Assembly: GCF_014472395.1 (NCBI RefSeq)
Contig: NZ_JACSZW010000004.1
Location: 186,001-250,000, forward strand
Source of the DNA: Pedobacter sp. N36a
GTDB lineage: Bacteria; Bacteroidota; Bacteroidia; Sphingobacteriales; Sphingobacteriaceae
Length of the DNA: 64,000 nt
Direction: 5' to 3'
The notes below the pieces were generated by a model that was not told where the DNA came from, did no database searches, and was given only the letters and a program-made list of their open reading frames with translations. Position 1 is the first letter of the stretch. Every line of letters starts with the position of its first letter. A program made the position numbers and the translations under genes. Below, piece after piece: positions 29,138 through 37,107 of this stretch.

Positions 29138-31489
29138 TTATGATTTGAATAATTTGTTGAAAAAACCTGTTTTCTGCGGACTGGTTCCATAGTCGCCATA
29201 GGTGTAACCATAGCCGTATCCTTTGGTTGCCTTGATATCGTTGATCACCAGACTTAAACCTTTCATCTTCTGACTCTTTTGCAGATCATCCACAATCGTC
29301 AATTGCTGTTTTAAGGTGTAATTTTGTCTCACTACGTACATACATACATCTGCATAAGAAGCCAGCAATTGCGCATCGGTCACAATACCTATCGGCGGCG
29401 CATCAATGATGATATAATCAAATTGTTCTTTTAATTCTTCCATCAGCGAATGTGTTCTTTCACTCAACAATAATTCTGCTGGATTTGGGGGAATCGGACC
29501 TGAACTGATCATAAATAAGTTCTCCTGGATTTTCAGCGGCATGATGATATCTGCTGTTTTGAATTCCGAATTGGCCACATAATTGGTAAATCCAACTGTA
29601 CCTGGCAGGTTCAGTTTTGCCGACAAACCAGGTTTACGAAGATCCAGCTCCATCAGCAGCACCTTCTTATTGGCTAGTGCCAAAATATGTCCGAGGTTCA
29701 TTGCCACAAAGGATTTTCCTTCGCCCGACATGCTGCTGGTAAACAGAATGACTTTTTCATTTTTGTTCTTAAACAGAAAGGAAAGATTGGTTCGCAATGC
29801 CCTGAACTGTTCTGAAATTGCGGAACGTGAACTGTTTGCAATCGCCATATTCTCGTTGTCTTCCTGATGACTGATTTCTCCAATGATGGGCACTTTAGTC
29901 AGCCTGGTGACATCCTCTTTCAGCTGTACTTTATCATTCAAGAGGTCTTTCAGGTACATTAATCCCAGAGGAATAGCTAAGCCGGCAATCAATCCAAACA
30001 AGTATACATAAGCTTTTTTAGGACTATAAGCTTTGATTTCAGATTTAGGAGGGTCTATCGTTCTTGAATTGGCAATGTTCGCTGTTTTAGAAATCGCGGT
30101 TTCCTCACTTTTCTGCATCAGGAAAATGTAAAGCTCCTGTTTGATCTGTTGTTGTCGGGCGAGGTTCAAGTAACTGCGCTCCATTTGAGGAACATTTCGG
30201 ACCTGGCCTTCTGCCTTTTTCATTTGTTCATTAATGCGGTTTCTGGTGATCAGAAAACCATTTAGCGTACTGGCAATATTAGTTTCAATATCAGCTCTGG
30301 CATTGGAGATCTCCTTGTCCATCAACTGGATGCTAGGATTCGATTCTGTCAGCCCAATCATTCGCCTTGCACGTTCTAAAGTCAGGGCATTGTATTTCTC
30401 TACCACTCCATTGAACACCATATCTGTAGGGATCAATGAGCTTGGCAGCACTTTTTTATTCTTGCCTTCATCTTTTAAATAGTCCTGTAAACTACTTAAA
30501 ACACTGATTTGCGTTTCTATCTTCCCCAGATCATTGACATATTGGCCACTGGTTTGTACCAGTAATTTAGATTGCTCCGACATGTCTGCCAGGTTATTCT
30601 TCTGCTTAAAAGATTGAATATTGCCTTCCAATCCACCCAGTTCGCCACTGATATGTGCCAGTCGGTTGTGGATAAACTTTACCGTGCTATCTGCCACTTC
30701 ATTCTTATCTTTAAGATTAGCCTGTACGTACTTTTCAATCAGCTTTCCCAAGATATCTTCTCCCTTTTTTGGCACAGGATGATTCAGGGCAAGGTCAATC
30801 ACGGTCACCTGTTTATTTTTAACCTCTACGGTTAATGCAGCCATCAGATCAATTACCCTTGAATCCACAGACATGATGGTAAAAAGGTAATTTTCATTAG
30901 CCGAAGCAACGTCCGGATTTTCTACAATCTGAACTATACCTACCTCTGGAATCGCAAAAGAACGGCCAAAGGCAACCAAGGTATCCAGTCCATCGGCAGT
31001 CACCGCTACTTTTCCTTTTTCTGCAAAGCTTACTTTTACCTCAGCCGATTTAATGGTATCTACCGGAGCTAAAACCTTGACTTGATAAGGGGATTCATAC
31101 AATTCTACATTCTTAATCGCCCCCGTCCTATAATAGGTGACATTCAGGTTCATATCTTTCACTACTTCAGCCATCAGGTTCCGGGTTTTAAGGATCTCGG
31201 CTTCATTATCTACGGTACTTTTTGTTCCTAGAAGCCCACCAATGTCACCTAAAAGATCCCCCCCCCCCGACATTCCTGCTCCTTTTTTCTCGTCATTTAC
31301 CAGGACTCTGGCGGAAATTTTATAATAGGGCGTTTTATACTTCCCATATAAATAAGAAAGTCCCAGACAAAGGAATACGGATAACGCAATCCAATACCAA
31401 TTGTCCAATAAGCGTAATAGGAGCTGTTTAACATCCAGGCCATCTGAATTTTCATGCGCGGTTTTATGTTCAGAATTTATGTTATTCAT
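29138..31489 (-). CDS. wzc: Polysaccharide co-polymerase and tyrosine autokinase (Wzc-like)
   Basis: 783 residues. The first hydrophobic segment is at about 32-48 and the second at about 498-518, enclosing a periplasmic Wzz-type domain with coiled-coil stretches. The cytosolic C-terminal BY-kinase has Walker A FTSSMSGEGKSFVAMN (about 585), Walker A' VLLMELDLRKP and Walker B YIIIDAPPIG, and ends in a Tyr-rich tail with GYGYGYTYGDYG. It sets chain length and drives export with Wza; tail phosphorylation is reversed by the phosphatase two genes upstream. Codons 74-78 contain an 11-G run, so a one-base slip would truncate the protein early. Here it is in frame. Confidence 0.95.
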   Translation of the reverse strand: MNNINSEHKTAHENSDGLDVKQLLLRLLDNWYWIALSVFLCLGLSYLYGKYKTPYYKISARVLVNDEKKGAGMSGGGDLLGDIGGLLGTKSTVDNEAEILKTRNLMAEVVKDMNLNVTYYRTGAIKNVELYESPYQVKVLAPVDTIKSAEVKVSFAEKGKVAVTADGLDTLVAFGRSFAIPEVGIVQIVENPDVASANENYLFTIMSVDSRVIDLMAALTVEVKNKQVTVIDLALNHPVPKKGEDILGKLIEKYVQANLKDKNEVADSTVKFIHNRLAHISGELGGLEGNIQSFKQKNNLADMSEQSKLLVQTSGQYVNDLGKIETQISVLSSLQDYLKDEGKNKKVLPSSLIPTDMVFNGVVEKYNALTLERARRMIGLTESNPSIQLMDKEISNARADIETNIASTLNGFLITRNRINEQMKKAEGQVRNVPQMERSYLNLARQQQIKQELYIFLMQKSEETAISKTANIANSRTIDPPKSEIKAYSPKKAYVYLFGLIAGLAIPLGLMYLKDLLNDKVQLKEDVTRLTKVPIIGEISHQEDNENMAIANSSRSAISEQFRALRTNLSFLFKNKNEKVILFTSSMSGEGKSFVAMNLGHILALANKKVLLMELDLRKPGLSAKLNLPGTVGFTNYVANSEFKTADIIMPLKIQENLFMISSGPIPPNPAELLLSERTHSLMEELKEQFDYIIIDAPPIGIVTDAQLLASYADVCMYVVRQNYTLKQQLTIVDDLQKSQKMKGLSLVINDIKATKGYGYGYTYGDYGTSPQKTGFFNKLFKS
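31258..31268. repeat. Homopolymeric C11/G11 tract inside wzc
   Basis: Eleven consecutive C on the + strand (G on the coding strand), spanning Ser74 to Asp78 of the Wzc-like kinase. Poly-G/C runs of this length are known hot spots for slipped-strand mispairing. A change in length by one or two bases would shift the frame. Confidence 0.95.
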
Positions 31490-31524
31490 TTATTATAGTC
31501 TAGCGGTTAATAAAGTAATGGCGG

Positions 31525-32340
31525 TTAAATCCTTGAAAACAATACAATTAAAACGGACAAGACTGTTCCAATCACTGCAAAAGTTTGCGTTCTTGCCTGG
31601 TTTAAGGAGGCTGCTTTGCCTTTATTAGGCTCCACATAGATCACATCGTTCTGTTTGAGATAATAAAATGGGCTTTCAAAAATCCGTGAAGAATTGAGGT
31701 CTAATCGTGCAAATTCTTTTTTGCCATCCTGATCTCTGATCAACAATACATTTTCCCTTTTTCCAAAAATGGTGAGGTCGCCAGCCATACCGAGAGCATC
31801 CAGCACGCTCACCTTTTCATTTGGGAGAATATAAGAAGAAGGTTTTGCCACCTCTCCCAATACAGTCACCTTGAAATTGGCATATCTGACCTGCACGTTG
31901 GGGTCTTTATAAAAGACAGCGGCTTTGGTTTTCAGGAGTTCCCTTGCCTCATAAGTGGTTAATCCGGCAACTTTAACCTGGCCAATGATAGAGAGGTCTA
32001 CCTCTCCATTTTTATCCACCAGGAAACCACTGGCTGCAGAGGTACTGCTTCCTGAAGCTGCGACTGCAGCTATAGCATTGCTGTTTACCGTCTGATTAGC
32101 CAATTGATTTACTGGCATACCAGTAGTTGGGTCAACAGTTGCCAAGGAAATTGATAAAATATCGTCAGGATTTATAGTTAAGCCCTTAAAAATAGTAGTA
32201 TTTTCAATGTCAGACTGACCATTAGCGGTAATATCCTGGAAATAAGGAACTTTTTTTGTCGTAGAACAAGAGTTCAGCAAAATAATAGAGAAAATAGCCA
32301 AATAATTAAGACACTTTCTTGACAACAAAACTTTAACCAT
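31525..32340 (-). CDS. wza: Polysaccharide export outer-membrane lipoprotein (Wza-like)
   Basis: 271 residues. The lipoprotein signal ends in the lipobox ILLNSC (Cys at about 25), followed by STTKKVPYFQD, very common in Bacteroidota Wza homologues. The Poly_export domain starts at about 55 (INPDDILSISLATVDP), and SLBB-like repeats contain VDKNGEVDLSIIGQVKVAGL and VTVLGEVAKPSSYILP. A C-terminal hydrophobic segment (about 248-268) fits the amphipathic helix that lines the outer-membrane pore. It forms the export channel with Wzc, the next gene, 35 bases downstream. Confidence 0.93.
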   Translation of the reverse strand: MVKVLLSRKCLNYLAIFSIILLNSCSTTKKVPYFQDITANGQSDIENTTIFKGLTINPDDILSISLATVDPTTGMPVNQLANQTVNSNAIAAVAASGSSTSAASGFLVDKNGEVDLSIIGQVKVAGLTTYEARELLKTKAAVFYKDPNVQVRYANFKVTVLGEVAKPSSYILPNEKVSVLDALGMAGDLTIFGKRENVLLIRDQDGKKEFARLDLNSSRIFESPFYYLKQNDVIYVEPNKGKAASLNQARTQTFAVIGTVLSVLIVLFSRI

Positions 32341-32423
32341 AGTAATTTTGATCTAAAAAACGGCTTAATCACCAGAATCATGTGAAAGCAAAAATAATCG
32401 TTTTAAATTTCAATTACACCTAG

Positions 32424-32440
32424 CTACAAATGGGTATTTA
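32424..32440. promoter_or_regulatory. Recurrent capsule intergenic motif (copy before wza)
   Basis: Contains CTACAAATGGGTATTTA; on the wza strand this reads TAAATACCCATTTGTAG. Related copies are at 33313-33335 before the phosphatase gene and at 12543-12559 and 12604-12622 before the WcaJ-like gene. It may be a regulator or promoter element shared by the capsule units. Confidence 0.35.
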
Positions 32441-32441
32441 G

Positions 32442-33170
32442 CTAGAAAAACAGCTCCATATTCTTGAAATCAACATTTCCAAGCTTAGTAAACAAGCGTC
32501 CACTCTGTATTTCAGCAATCAATGCCTGCAAATGTTTGTCGTGGTGTAAGTCTGTTCCTGCTAAATCATAGTATTTCTTTTGAAGCAGGTACTCGGCGAG
32601 TCTTTTTACCTCTTTGCCATAATAGCCAGATACGGAAAGTAAGTTCAGCTGGAACAATACCCCCATCTCCTTCAAGCGGTGGAAACGCTGGTGCTTATCC
32701 TGGTAAAAACTATAACGTTCAGGATGAGCCAAAACGACTACATATCCCTTAACCTGAAGGTTAAAGATAACTTGCTCTATGTTTGGCATTTCCGATACAT
32801 AGGACATCTCTATTAAAATGTGCTTTTTGGGGAGGCAAATCAGATTGCTGCTAATTTGGAAATCCTCATTTACCATATACTCTGCTGCAGCGCCGGTTTC
32901 TATGGATAATGAGCTGGCATTTAAAGCCTGTTTGGTGCTTTCTAAGGTGTTTTCTATGATCTCCTTATTATTTGGATACAGTTCGGCAAAAATATGAGGT
33001 GTTGCCAGCAATTTTTTGAAGCCCAGCGCCTGTAAACTTTTCATAAAATTTAGCGTCATTTCCATATTTTTAGCACCGTCATCAATGCCCGGTAACCAAT
33101 GTGCATGCATGTCGACACCTAACCACTCAATATGGTCGATGTGCGTTTTTTTGTTAAAAAAAGAAAACAT
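32442..33170 (-). CDS. PHP-type tyrosine-protein phosphatase (CpsB/YwqE-like)
   Basis: 242 residues from the ATG at 33170. The frame stays open to a TTG at 33200, but the ATG start gives the usual MFSFFNKK opening. The metal-binding PHP motifs are DMHAHWLPGIDDGAKN (about 21-36), TPHIFAELYPN, ETGAAAEY, AHPERYSFY and the late GTDLHHDKH. It dephosphorylates the tyrosine tail of the Wzc kinase and so controls capsule assembly. It is the first gene of the 14-gene leftward operon, about 100 bases ahead of wza. Confidence 0.92.
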   Translation of the reverse strand: MFSFFNKKTHIDHIEWLGVDMHAHWLPGIDDGAKNMEMTLNFMKSLQALGFKKLLATPHIFAELYPNNKEIIENTLESTKQALNASSLSIETGAAAEYMVNEDFQISSNLICLPKKHILIEMSYVSEMPNIEQVIFNLQVKGYVVVLAHPERYSFYQDKHQRFHRLKEMGVLFQLNLLSVSGYYGKEVKRLAEYLLQKKYYDLAGTDLHHDKHLQALIAEIQSGRLFTKLGNVDFKNMELFF

Positions 33171-33244
33171 CTTAGAATTTTTAATTTTTTTGAAAAACAA
33201 GCATGGATTTCATAACCCCATATCAAATCTGCCTGTCATTTTAA

Positions 33245-33252
33245 CAAAAATA
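33245..33252 (-). promoter_or_regulatory. Possible -7 promoter element of the capsule operon
   Basis: On the minus strand this reads TATTTTTG, a full match to the Bacteroidota -7 consensus TAnnTTTG, about 75 bases upstream of the phosphatase ATG. No clear -33 TTTG is visible; TTA lies at the expected distance. Confidence 0.4.
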
Positions 33253-33312
33253 CAATAGCGTTAGATTAACTGCGTTATATTTCACTGCATTCCGCTTGTA
33301 ATTAAGGAAATA

Positions 33313-33335
33313 TACCTAGTAATGGGTAATTTTTA
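33313..33335. promoter_or_regulatory. Recurrent capsule intergenic motif (copy before the phosphatase gene)
   Basis: Contains TACCTAGTAATGGGTAAT. Like the copy before wza, on the minus strand it shows TACCCATT followed by TAGGT and TA. It lies about 70 bases upstream of the putative -7 element of the operon. Confidence 0.3.
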
Positions 33336-33340
33336 GGACA

Positions 33341-33380
33341 AAAAAAGCCTGGCATCGATAGATGTCAGGCTTTTTTTTTT
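33341..33380 (-). terminator. Rho-independent terminator of the subtilase gene
   Basis: 16-bp stem (33341-33356 with 33361-33376, one G-T pair) around GATA. T-runs lie on both sides, so it can work in both directions. It closes the leftward subtilase gene just upstream of the capsule operon. Confidence 0.9.
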
Positions 33381-33393
33381 AAAACTTATGCGA

Positions 33394-34989
33394 TTATTTC
33401 TTGTATTCAGCAGCTAGTTTAAGTGCGTTATAAGCATTAACAACACCACCACTAATACATAAATCAGTAAAAGGAATATCTTTAACGGCATCACCTTGCT
33501 GTACTTTTACAACTTGATCTACTTTCACTACAGACTTCATAATGATGTCTTTCACTTCAGCAGCAGATAAGTTAGGGTAATAAGAACGGATTAAACCGGC
33601 CAGACCAGCTACCACCGGAGCAGCCATACTGGTACCATTCAGCTTTTGATATTTAGAACCCGGAGTAGTCGAGTTAATGTTTACACCAGGTGCAAACACA
33701 TCTACTTTCGTTTTTCCGTAGTTAGAAAAATCAGCTTTAATGGTTTCGTCGTTTTTCCATCCTGAAGCACCTACTGTGATCCATGAAAAAGCTACACCAC
33801 CATCTTGGTATTCCGGGTTAGGAAAGTTTTGAGCTTCATCCAGGTTTTTATTATCGTTTCCTGCAGCATGAACTAATAGGACATCTTTCGATACTGCATA
33901 TTTCACCGCATCATCCACGATCTTTTTATCCCAGGAATAACCTTTTCCAAAACTCATGTTGATCACCTTCGCTCCATTATCAACTGCATAACGAATACCA
34001 TTGGCCACATCTTTATCACGTTCGTCACCATTTGGCGTATTACGAACTGGTAAGATCACCACATTATTTGCCACACCATTGATACCAATCTTATTGTTTC
34101 TTACTGCACCAATAATTCCCGCCACATGTGAACCATGTAAAGCATCTGGTCCGGCAACATCATTATTACCATAGAAACGGTCTTTCACATCATTAGGATC
34201 ATCACCAACGATTGGTCTTGGATCAAAATCAAGGTTCAGGTTATACTCTACCTGAGATTTAAAATGATCCACACCATCTACAATCTGCTCTGCATAAAAG
34301 TCTTTGAAGTTGGTACCTTCTAATTGCTGCACCATGATTCTCTGGATATTTTTTTCCATGTCATTTGTAGGACGGTAGCTTTGGAAATCTGCTGCGGTTG
34401 GGTTTTCTTTACCGATCTTTTTCACTACTTCATCAATTGCATTTTTTAAAGCAGTATAGCGTTCCAGGTTTTCTTTAGCTTCTACCAATTGCTTTTCAAA
34501 TTCTGCTCTGTTTTTTTGATAAGCTTCAAATGCAGGAAGATCTCCCGCCTTTACTGAAGTCGCATCTAAATTGGTGAACTTCGCATTGTCTCTGCGAACT
34601 AAACGTGTTAATTCTAAAGTTTCATAGTTGATAGATCCTTTGCTAGATCCTAAAAAGCTCCAGCCGTTTACATCATCAATGTATCCGTTTTTATCATCGT
34701 CTTTTCCGTTTCCGGCGATCTCTTTCTTATTTACCCAAATGACACTTTTCAGGTCTTCATGTTTAATATCAACCCCACCATCTAATACTGCAACAATTAC
34801 AGGTTTAGACTTTTTCCCTTTTAACAATTCGTTATAAGCTTTTTCAGTACTAATACCAAAGGTGGTATCTGTTTTAAGGTCCAGGTTCTGCCAGTTTGGC
34901 TTTTGTGCTACAGACACGAATGGAACCATTGCCAATAAGGACAAACTTAATATTCCACGATAGCAAAAGTTCGCTTTCTTCATATTCAT
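33394..34989 (-). CDS. Exported S8 family serine protease (subtilase) with a large insert
   Basis: 531 residues. Signal peptide at about 1-28 (ends SVAQ). The catalytic triad lies in VAVLDGGVDIKHEDL (Asp at about 69), LHGSHVAGIIGA (His at about 286) and NGTSMAAPVVAG (Ser at about 452). Between Asp and His lies an insert of roughly 150 extra residues (about 120-270) rich in charged, coiled-coil-like sequence (KQLVEAKENLERYTALKN). It lacks the inhibitor-type propeptide of many secreted subtilases. It is likely periplasmic or secreted and degrades proteins; substrates are unknown. Monocistronic between two terminators. A second in-frame ATG two codons downstream is possible. Confidence 0.92.
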   Translation of the reverse strand: MNMKKANFCYRGILSLSLLAMVPFVSVAQKPNWQNLDLKTDTTFGISTEKAYNELLKGKKSKPVIVAVLDGGVDIKHEDLKSVIWVNKKEIAGNGKDDDKNGYIDDVNGWSFLGSSKGSINYETLELTRLVRRDNAKFTNLDATSVKAGDLPAFEAYQKNRAEFEKQLVEAKENLERYTALKNAIDEVVKKIGKENPTAADFQSYRPTNDMEKNIQRIMVQQLEGTNFKDFYAEQIVDGVDHFKSQVEYNLNLDFDPRPIVGDDPNDVKDRFYGNNDVAGPDALHGSHVAGIIGAVRNNKIGINGVANNVVILPVRNTPNGDERDKDVANGIRYAVDNGAKVINMSFGKGYSWDKKIVDDAVKYAVSKDVLLVHAAGNDNKNLDEAQNFPNPEYQDGGVAFSWITVGASGWKNDETIKADFSNYGKTKVDVFAPGVNINSTTPGSKYQKLNGTSMAAPVVAGLAGLIRSYYPNLSAAEVKDIIMKSVVKVDQVVKVQQGDAVKDIPFTDLCISGGVVNAYNALKLAAEYKK

Positions 34990-35080
34990 ATAATAGATAT
35001 TTTGGACAAAGTTAAATAATAAATGAGGAATGGTGTTCGTATCAAATATGCGACGATCACCAATATCCCACCCATAAACG

Positions 35081-35107
35081 TAAAAAAGCCGGATTTGATA
35101 TCCGGCT
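35081..35107 (-). terminator. Rho-independent terminator of the methyltransferase gene
   Basis: 8-bp GC-rich stem (35087-35094 with 35100-35107) around a 5-base loop. On the minus strand it is followed by TTTTTT, so it ends leftward transcription from the uroporphyrinogen methyltransferase gene. Confidence 0.85.
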
Positions 35108-35145
35108 CTCTGAAAAAATTATAGTTAATTTGACAAAATAAACGC

Positions 35146-35937
35146 TTATTGCAGTTCCATCAGTTCATAGAAATTCTTGATTCTGGCAAAAGAAGGATGT
35201 AAGGAAACCACATCTCCGAATACCAGTAATGCTGGCGCGGAGATTTTATGGTCTTCAATTAACTCTGCAATGGTATCCACAACCCCTATTTTAATATTTT
35301 CATTCACAGAAGAACCATTTTCAATGACAGCTACCGGCATTCTGTGTTTACCTTCCTGCTGAAAAATAGCCACAATCTCTCTGATCTTCTCAATTCCCAT
35401 TAATACCACTACAGTTGCTTTGGATTTTGCGGCAACTTTCAAATCCGGAGAAAGCTCTCCAGCTGCGTTTGTACCACTCAATACCCAAAAGCTATCACTC
35501 AATGTAGCATAAGTCATTGGAATTTTATGTAAACCAGGAACACCTAAAGCACTGGAGATCCCTGGAATGATTTCCGTTTGGATGTTATACGACTCTGCAT
35601 AATCCACTTCTTCAAATCCTTGGGCAAAAACAAATGGATCACCACTTTTTAACCTCACCACATGGCCAAAGTTTAAAGCGTAATCGATCATCAACTTATT
35701 GATTGCATCTTGGGAATAGGATACGTCTTCAGATTTATTCCCTACAAATATCTTAATTGCTTTTTCAGGTGCGTGATTAAGCAATGCTTCATTCACCTGC
35801 GCATCATACAGCACTACATCCGCTGTGTTGATGGCTTTTACTCCCTTTAAACTGATCAGTTCAGGATCACCTGGACCAGCACCTACTAATGTAATTTTAG
35901 ATTCTTTTACACCACTTTCAATCTTATTTAAAATCAT
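35146..35937 (-). CDS. cobA: Uroporphyrinogen-III C-methyltransferase
   Basis: 263 residues from the ATG at 35937. It adds two methyl groups from S-adenosylmethionine to uroporphyrinogen III to give precorrin-2, the entry to sirohaem and cobalamin. Motifs: VGAGPGDPELISLKGVKA (SAM-binding loop), VLYDAQV, VRLKSGDPFVF, EIIPGISSALGVPGLHKIPM and VVLMGIEKI. The frame is open upstream to a GTG at 35979, but a TATATTTG promoter element (35979-35986, minus strand) overlaps that codon, so I favour the ATG. An Rrf2 regulator gene lies upstream in the same direction. No other sulfite-reduction genes are in the window. Confidence 0.88.
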   Translation of the reverse strand: MILNKIESGVKESKITLVGAGPGDPELISLKGVKAINTADVVLYDAQVNEALLNHAPEKAIKIFVGNKSEDVSYSQDAINKLMIDYALNFGHVVRLKSGDPFVFAQGFEEVDYAESYNIQTEIIPGISSALGVPGLHKIPMTYATLSDSFWVLSGTNAAGELSPDLKVAAKSKATVVVLMGIEKIREIVAIFQQEGKHRMPVAVIENGSSVNENIKIGVVDTIAELIEDHKISAPALLVFGDVVSLHPSFARIKNFYELMELQ

Positions 35938-35978
35938 AGTCTTAGGTTTAAAGGGATTATATCTTTGTATTGCTGACA

Positions 35979-35986
35979 CAAATATA
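35979..35986 (-). promoter_or_regulatory. -7 promoter element for the methyltransferase gene
   Basis: TATATTTG on the minus strand matches TAnnTTTG exactly, 42 bases from the chosen ATG. It overlaps the alternative GTG start codon, which argues against that start. Confidence 0.5.
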
Positions 35987-36030
35987 CAAAAAGACTATAG
36001 ACGTAGTAGGCTTTATTTGAAAATAGTTGA

Positions 36031-36468
36031 TTATTCTATGAAATTACCATCAGTTTCCCGCGCAATAACATCTGCAATAGAGGTTTGCGCTAAGACTTTG
36101 AGTGTAGCATCCCGGACATCGATAAAGGTTTTTCTAATTCCACAAGTGATTTCATCATGGCATTCATCGCATTTACGGTAAAATTTAAGGCTGGCACAAG
36201 GAACCATAGCAATAGGACCATCGGTGATGCGCAGAATATCAGCCAGAAAAATGTCTCCTGGTTCTTTATTTAAACTATAACCGCCGCCGGCACCTTTCTT
36301 ACTGTATAAATACCCTGCATTACGCATATCCAATAGAATCTGCTCCAGGAATTTGCGGGGGATCATTTCCTGTTCTGCCAATCTCACGATCTGCATAGGA
36401 GGGTTTCCAGCGTTTTTTCCGAGCGCGACAAGCGCCTTTATTGCATATTTAGTCTTCTTAGATAGCAT
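36031..36468 (-). CDS. Rrf2-family transcriptional regulator
   Basis: 145 residues. Winged-helix N terminus (LSKKTKYAIKALVALGKN), then MIPRKFLEQILLDMRNAGYL and the wing KKGAGGGYSL, as in Rrf2/IscR/CymR proteins. The C-terminal half has Cys91, Cys100, Cys103 and Cys109, enough to hold an iron-sulfur cluster as in IscR-like members. It lies immediately upstream of the siroheme-pathway methyltransferase, so control of sulfur or iron-sulfur metabolism is likely. Which of the IscR-like or CymR-like roles applies cannot be decided here. Confidence 0.9.
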   Translation of the reverse strand: MLSKKTKYAIKALVALGKNAGNPPMQIVRLAEQEMIPRKFLEQILLDMRNAGYLYSKKGAGGGYSLNKEPGDIFLADILRITDGPIAMVPCASLKFYRKCDECHDEITCGIRKTFIDVRDATLKVLAQTSIADVIARETDGNFIE

Positions 36469-36706
36469 AAGGCAAAGTTAAGAAAAATCCATTACTTTCT
36501 CATCAGGTAATAATTTGTCGAAATAGCCCATCCCCTTGTTTCTTTCGGCCACAAAGTGTGGAATAATGCAACAGTTCTAATTTTGACACAACCCATCCAA
36601 ACACTGATTACAAGCCACTTACGGCCAATCCGTTGATTCTGGCACCATTATGAACCTTATATAATCGTAATTGAAACAAAAGGAATTTAAATTTAAATAT
36701 AGAGTT

Positions 36707-37018
36707 ATGAAAAAGATCATCTTATCAGCCGCATTTTTAGCATTCGCAGGATTAACACAAGTAAAAGCAACTGACGTTAAAAACCCAGTTATCATCAGTG
36801 TAAAAAAAGATAGCACTACCAAAACTCCAGTTGAATTGAAAGACCTTCCGGATGCAGTAAAAACGACATTGGCTTCCGACAAATATAAAGACTGGACTCC
36901 AGCAGCAGCATTCTTAATCGTGAACGCTGATAAAACTGAATTCTTTCAGGTAGATGTTAAAAAAGGAGACGAAGCCGCATCGTTAAAAATCAATAAAGAC
37001 GGTGCTGTTATTGAGTAA
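36707..37018 (+). CDS. Small exported PepSY-like protein
   Basis: 103 residues from the ATG at 36707 (a TTG 12 codons earlier is in frame but leaves the signal peptide buried). Signal peptide about 1-21 (MKKIILSAAFLAFAGLTQVKA). The mature part has one short domain, LPDAVKTTLASDKYKDWTPA, then FLIVNADKTEFFQVDVKKG, resembling the small PepSY-like beta-sheet proteins of Bacteroidota. Predicted periplasmic. No function is known to me. It is followed by a terminator. TAATTTTG at 36580-36587 may be its -7 element. Confidence 0.78.
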   Translation: MKKIILSAAFLAFAGLTQVKATDVKNPVIISVKKDSTTKTPVELKDLPDAVKTTLASDKYKDWTPAAAFLIVNADKTEFFQVDVKKGDEAASLKINKDGAVIE

Positions 37019-37047
37019 ACCATCAATAAATAACAATTAATATAGTG

Positions 37048-37083
37048 TACGAAAGCCGGATGTCCCCTGGCTTTCGTATTTTT
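37048..37083 (+). terminator. Rho-independent terminator overlapping the next promoter
   Basis: 10-bp stem (37048-37057 with 37069-37078) followed by TTTTT. Ends the small secreted-protein gene. The end of the stem and the T-run also form TATTTTTG (37077-37084), a match to TAnnTTTG. Confidence 0.75.
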
Positions 37084-37084
37084 G
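37077..37084 (+). promoter_or_regulatory. -7 promoter element of the response-regulator gene
   Basis: TATTTTTG matches the Bacteroidota -7 consensus and lies 23 bases before the ATG at 37108. It supports that start over the longer frame. Confidence 0.45.
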
Positions 37085-37107
37085 CTATAATTACAAGCGA
37101 AATTCTT

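Noticed and set aside
35938-35979. GTG-initiated 14-residue extension of the uroporphyrinogen methyltransferase
   Set aside because: A -7 promoter element overlaps the GTG, so this part is probably not translated.
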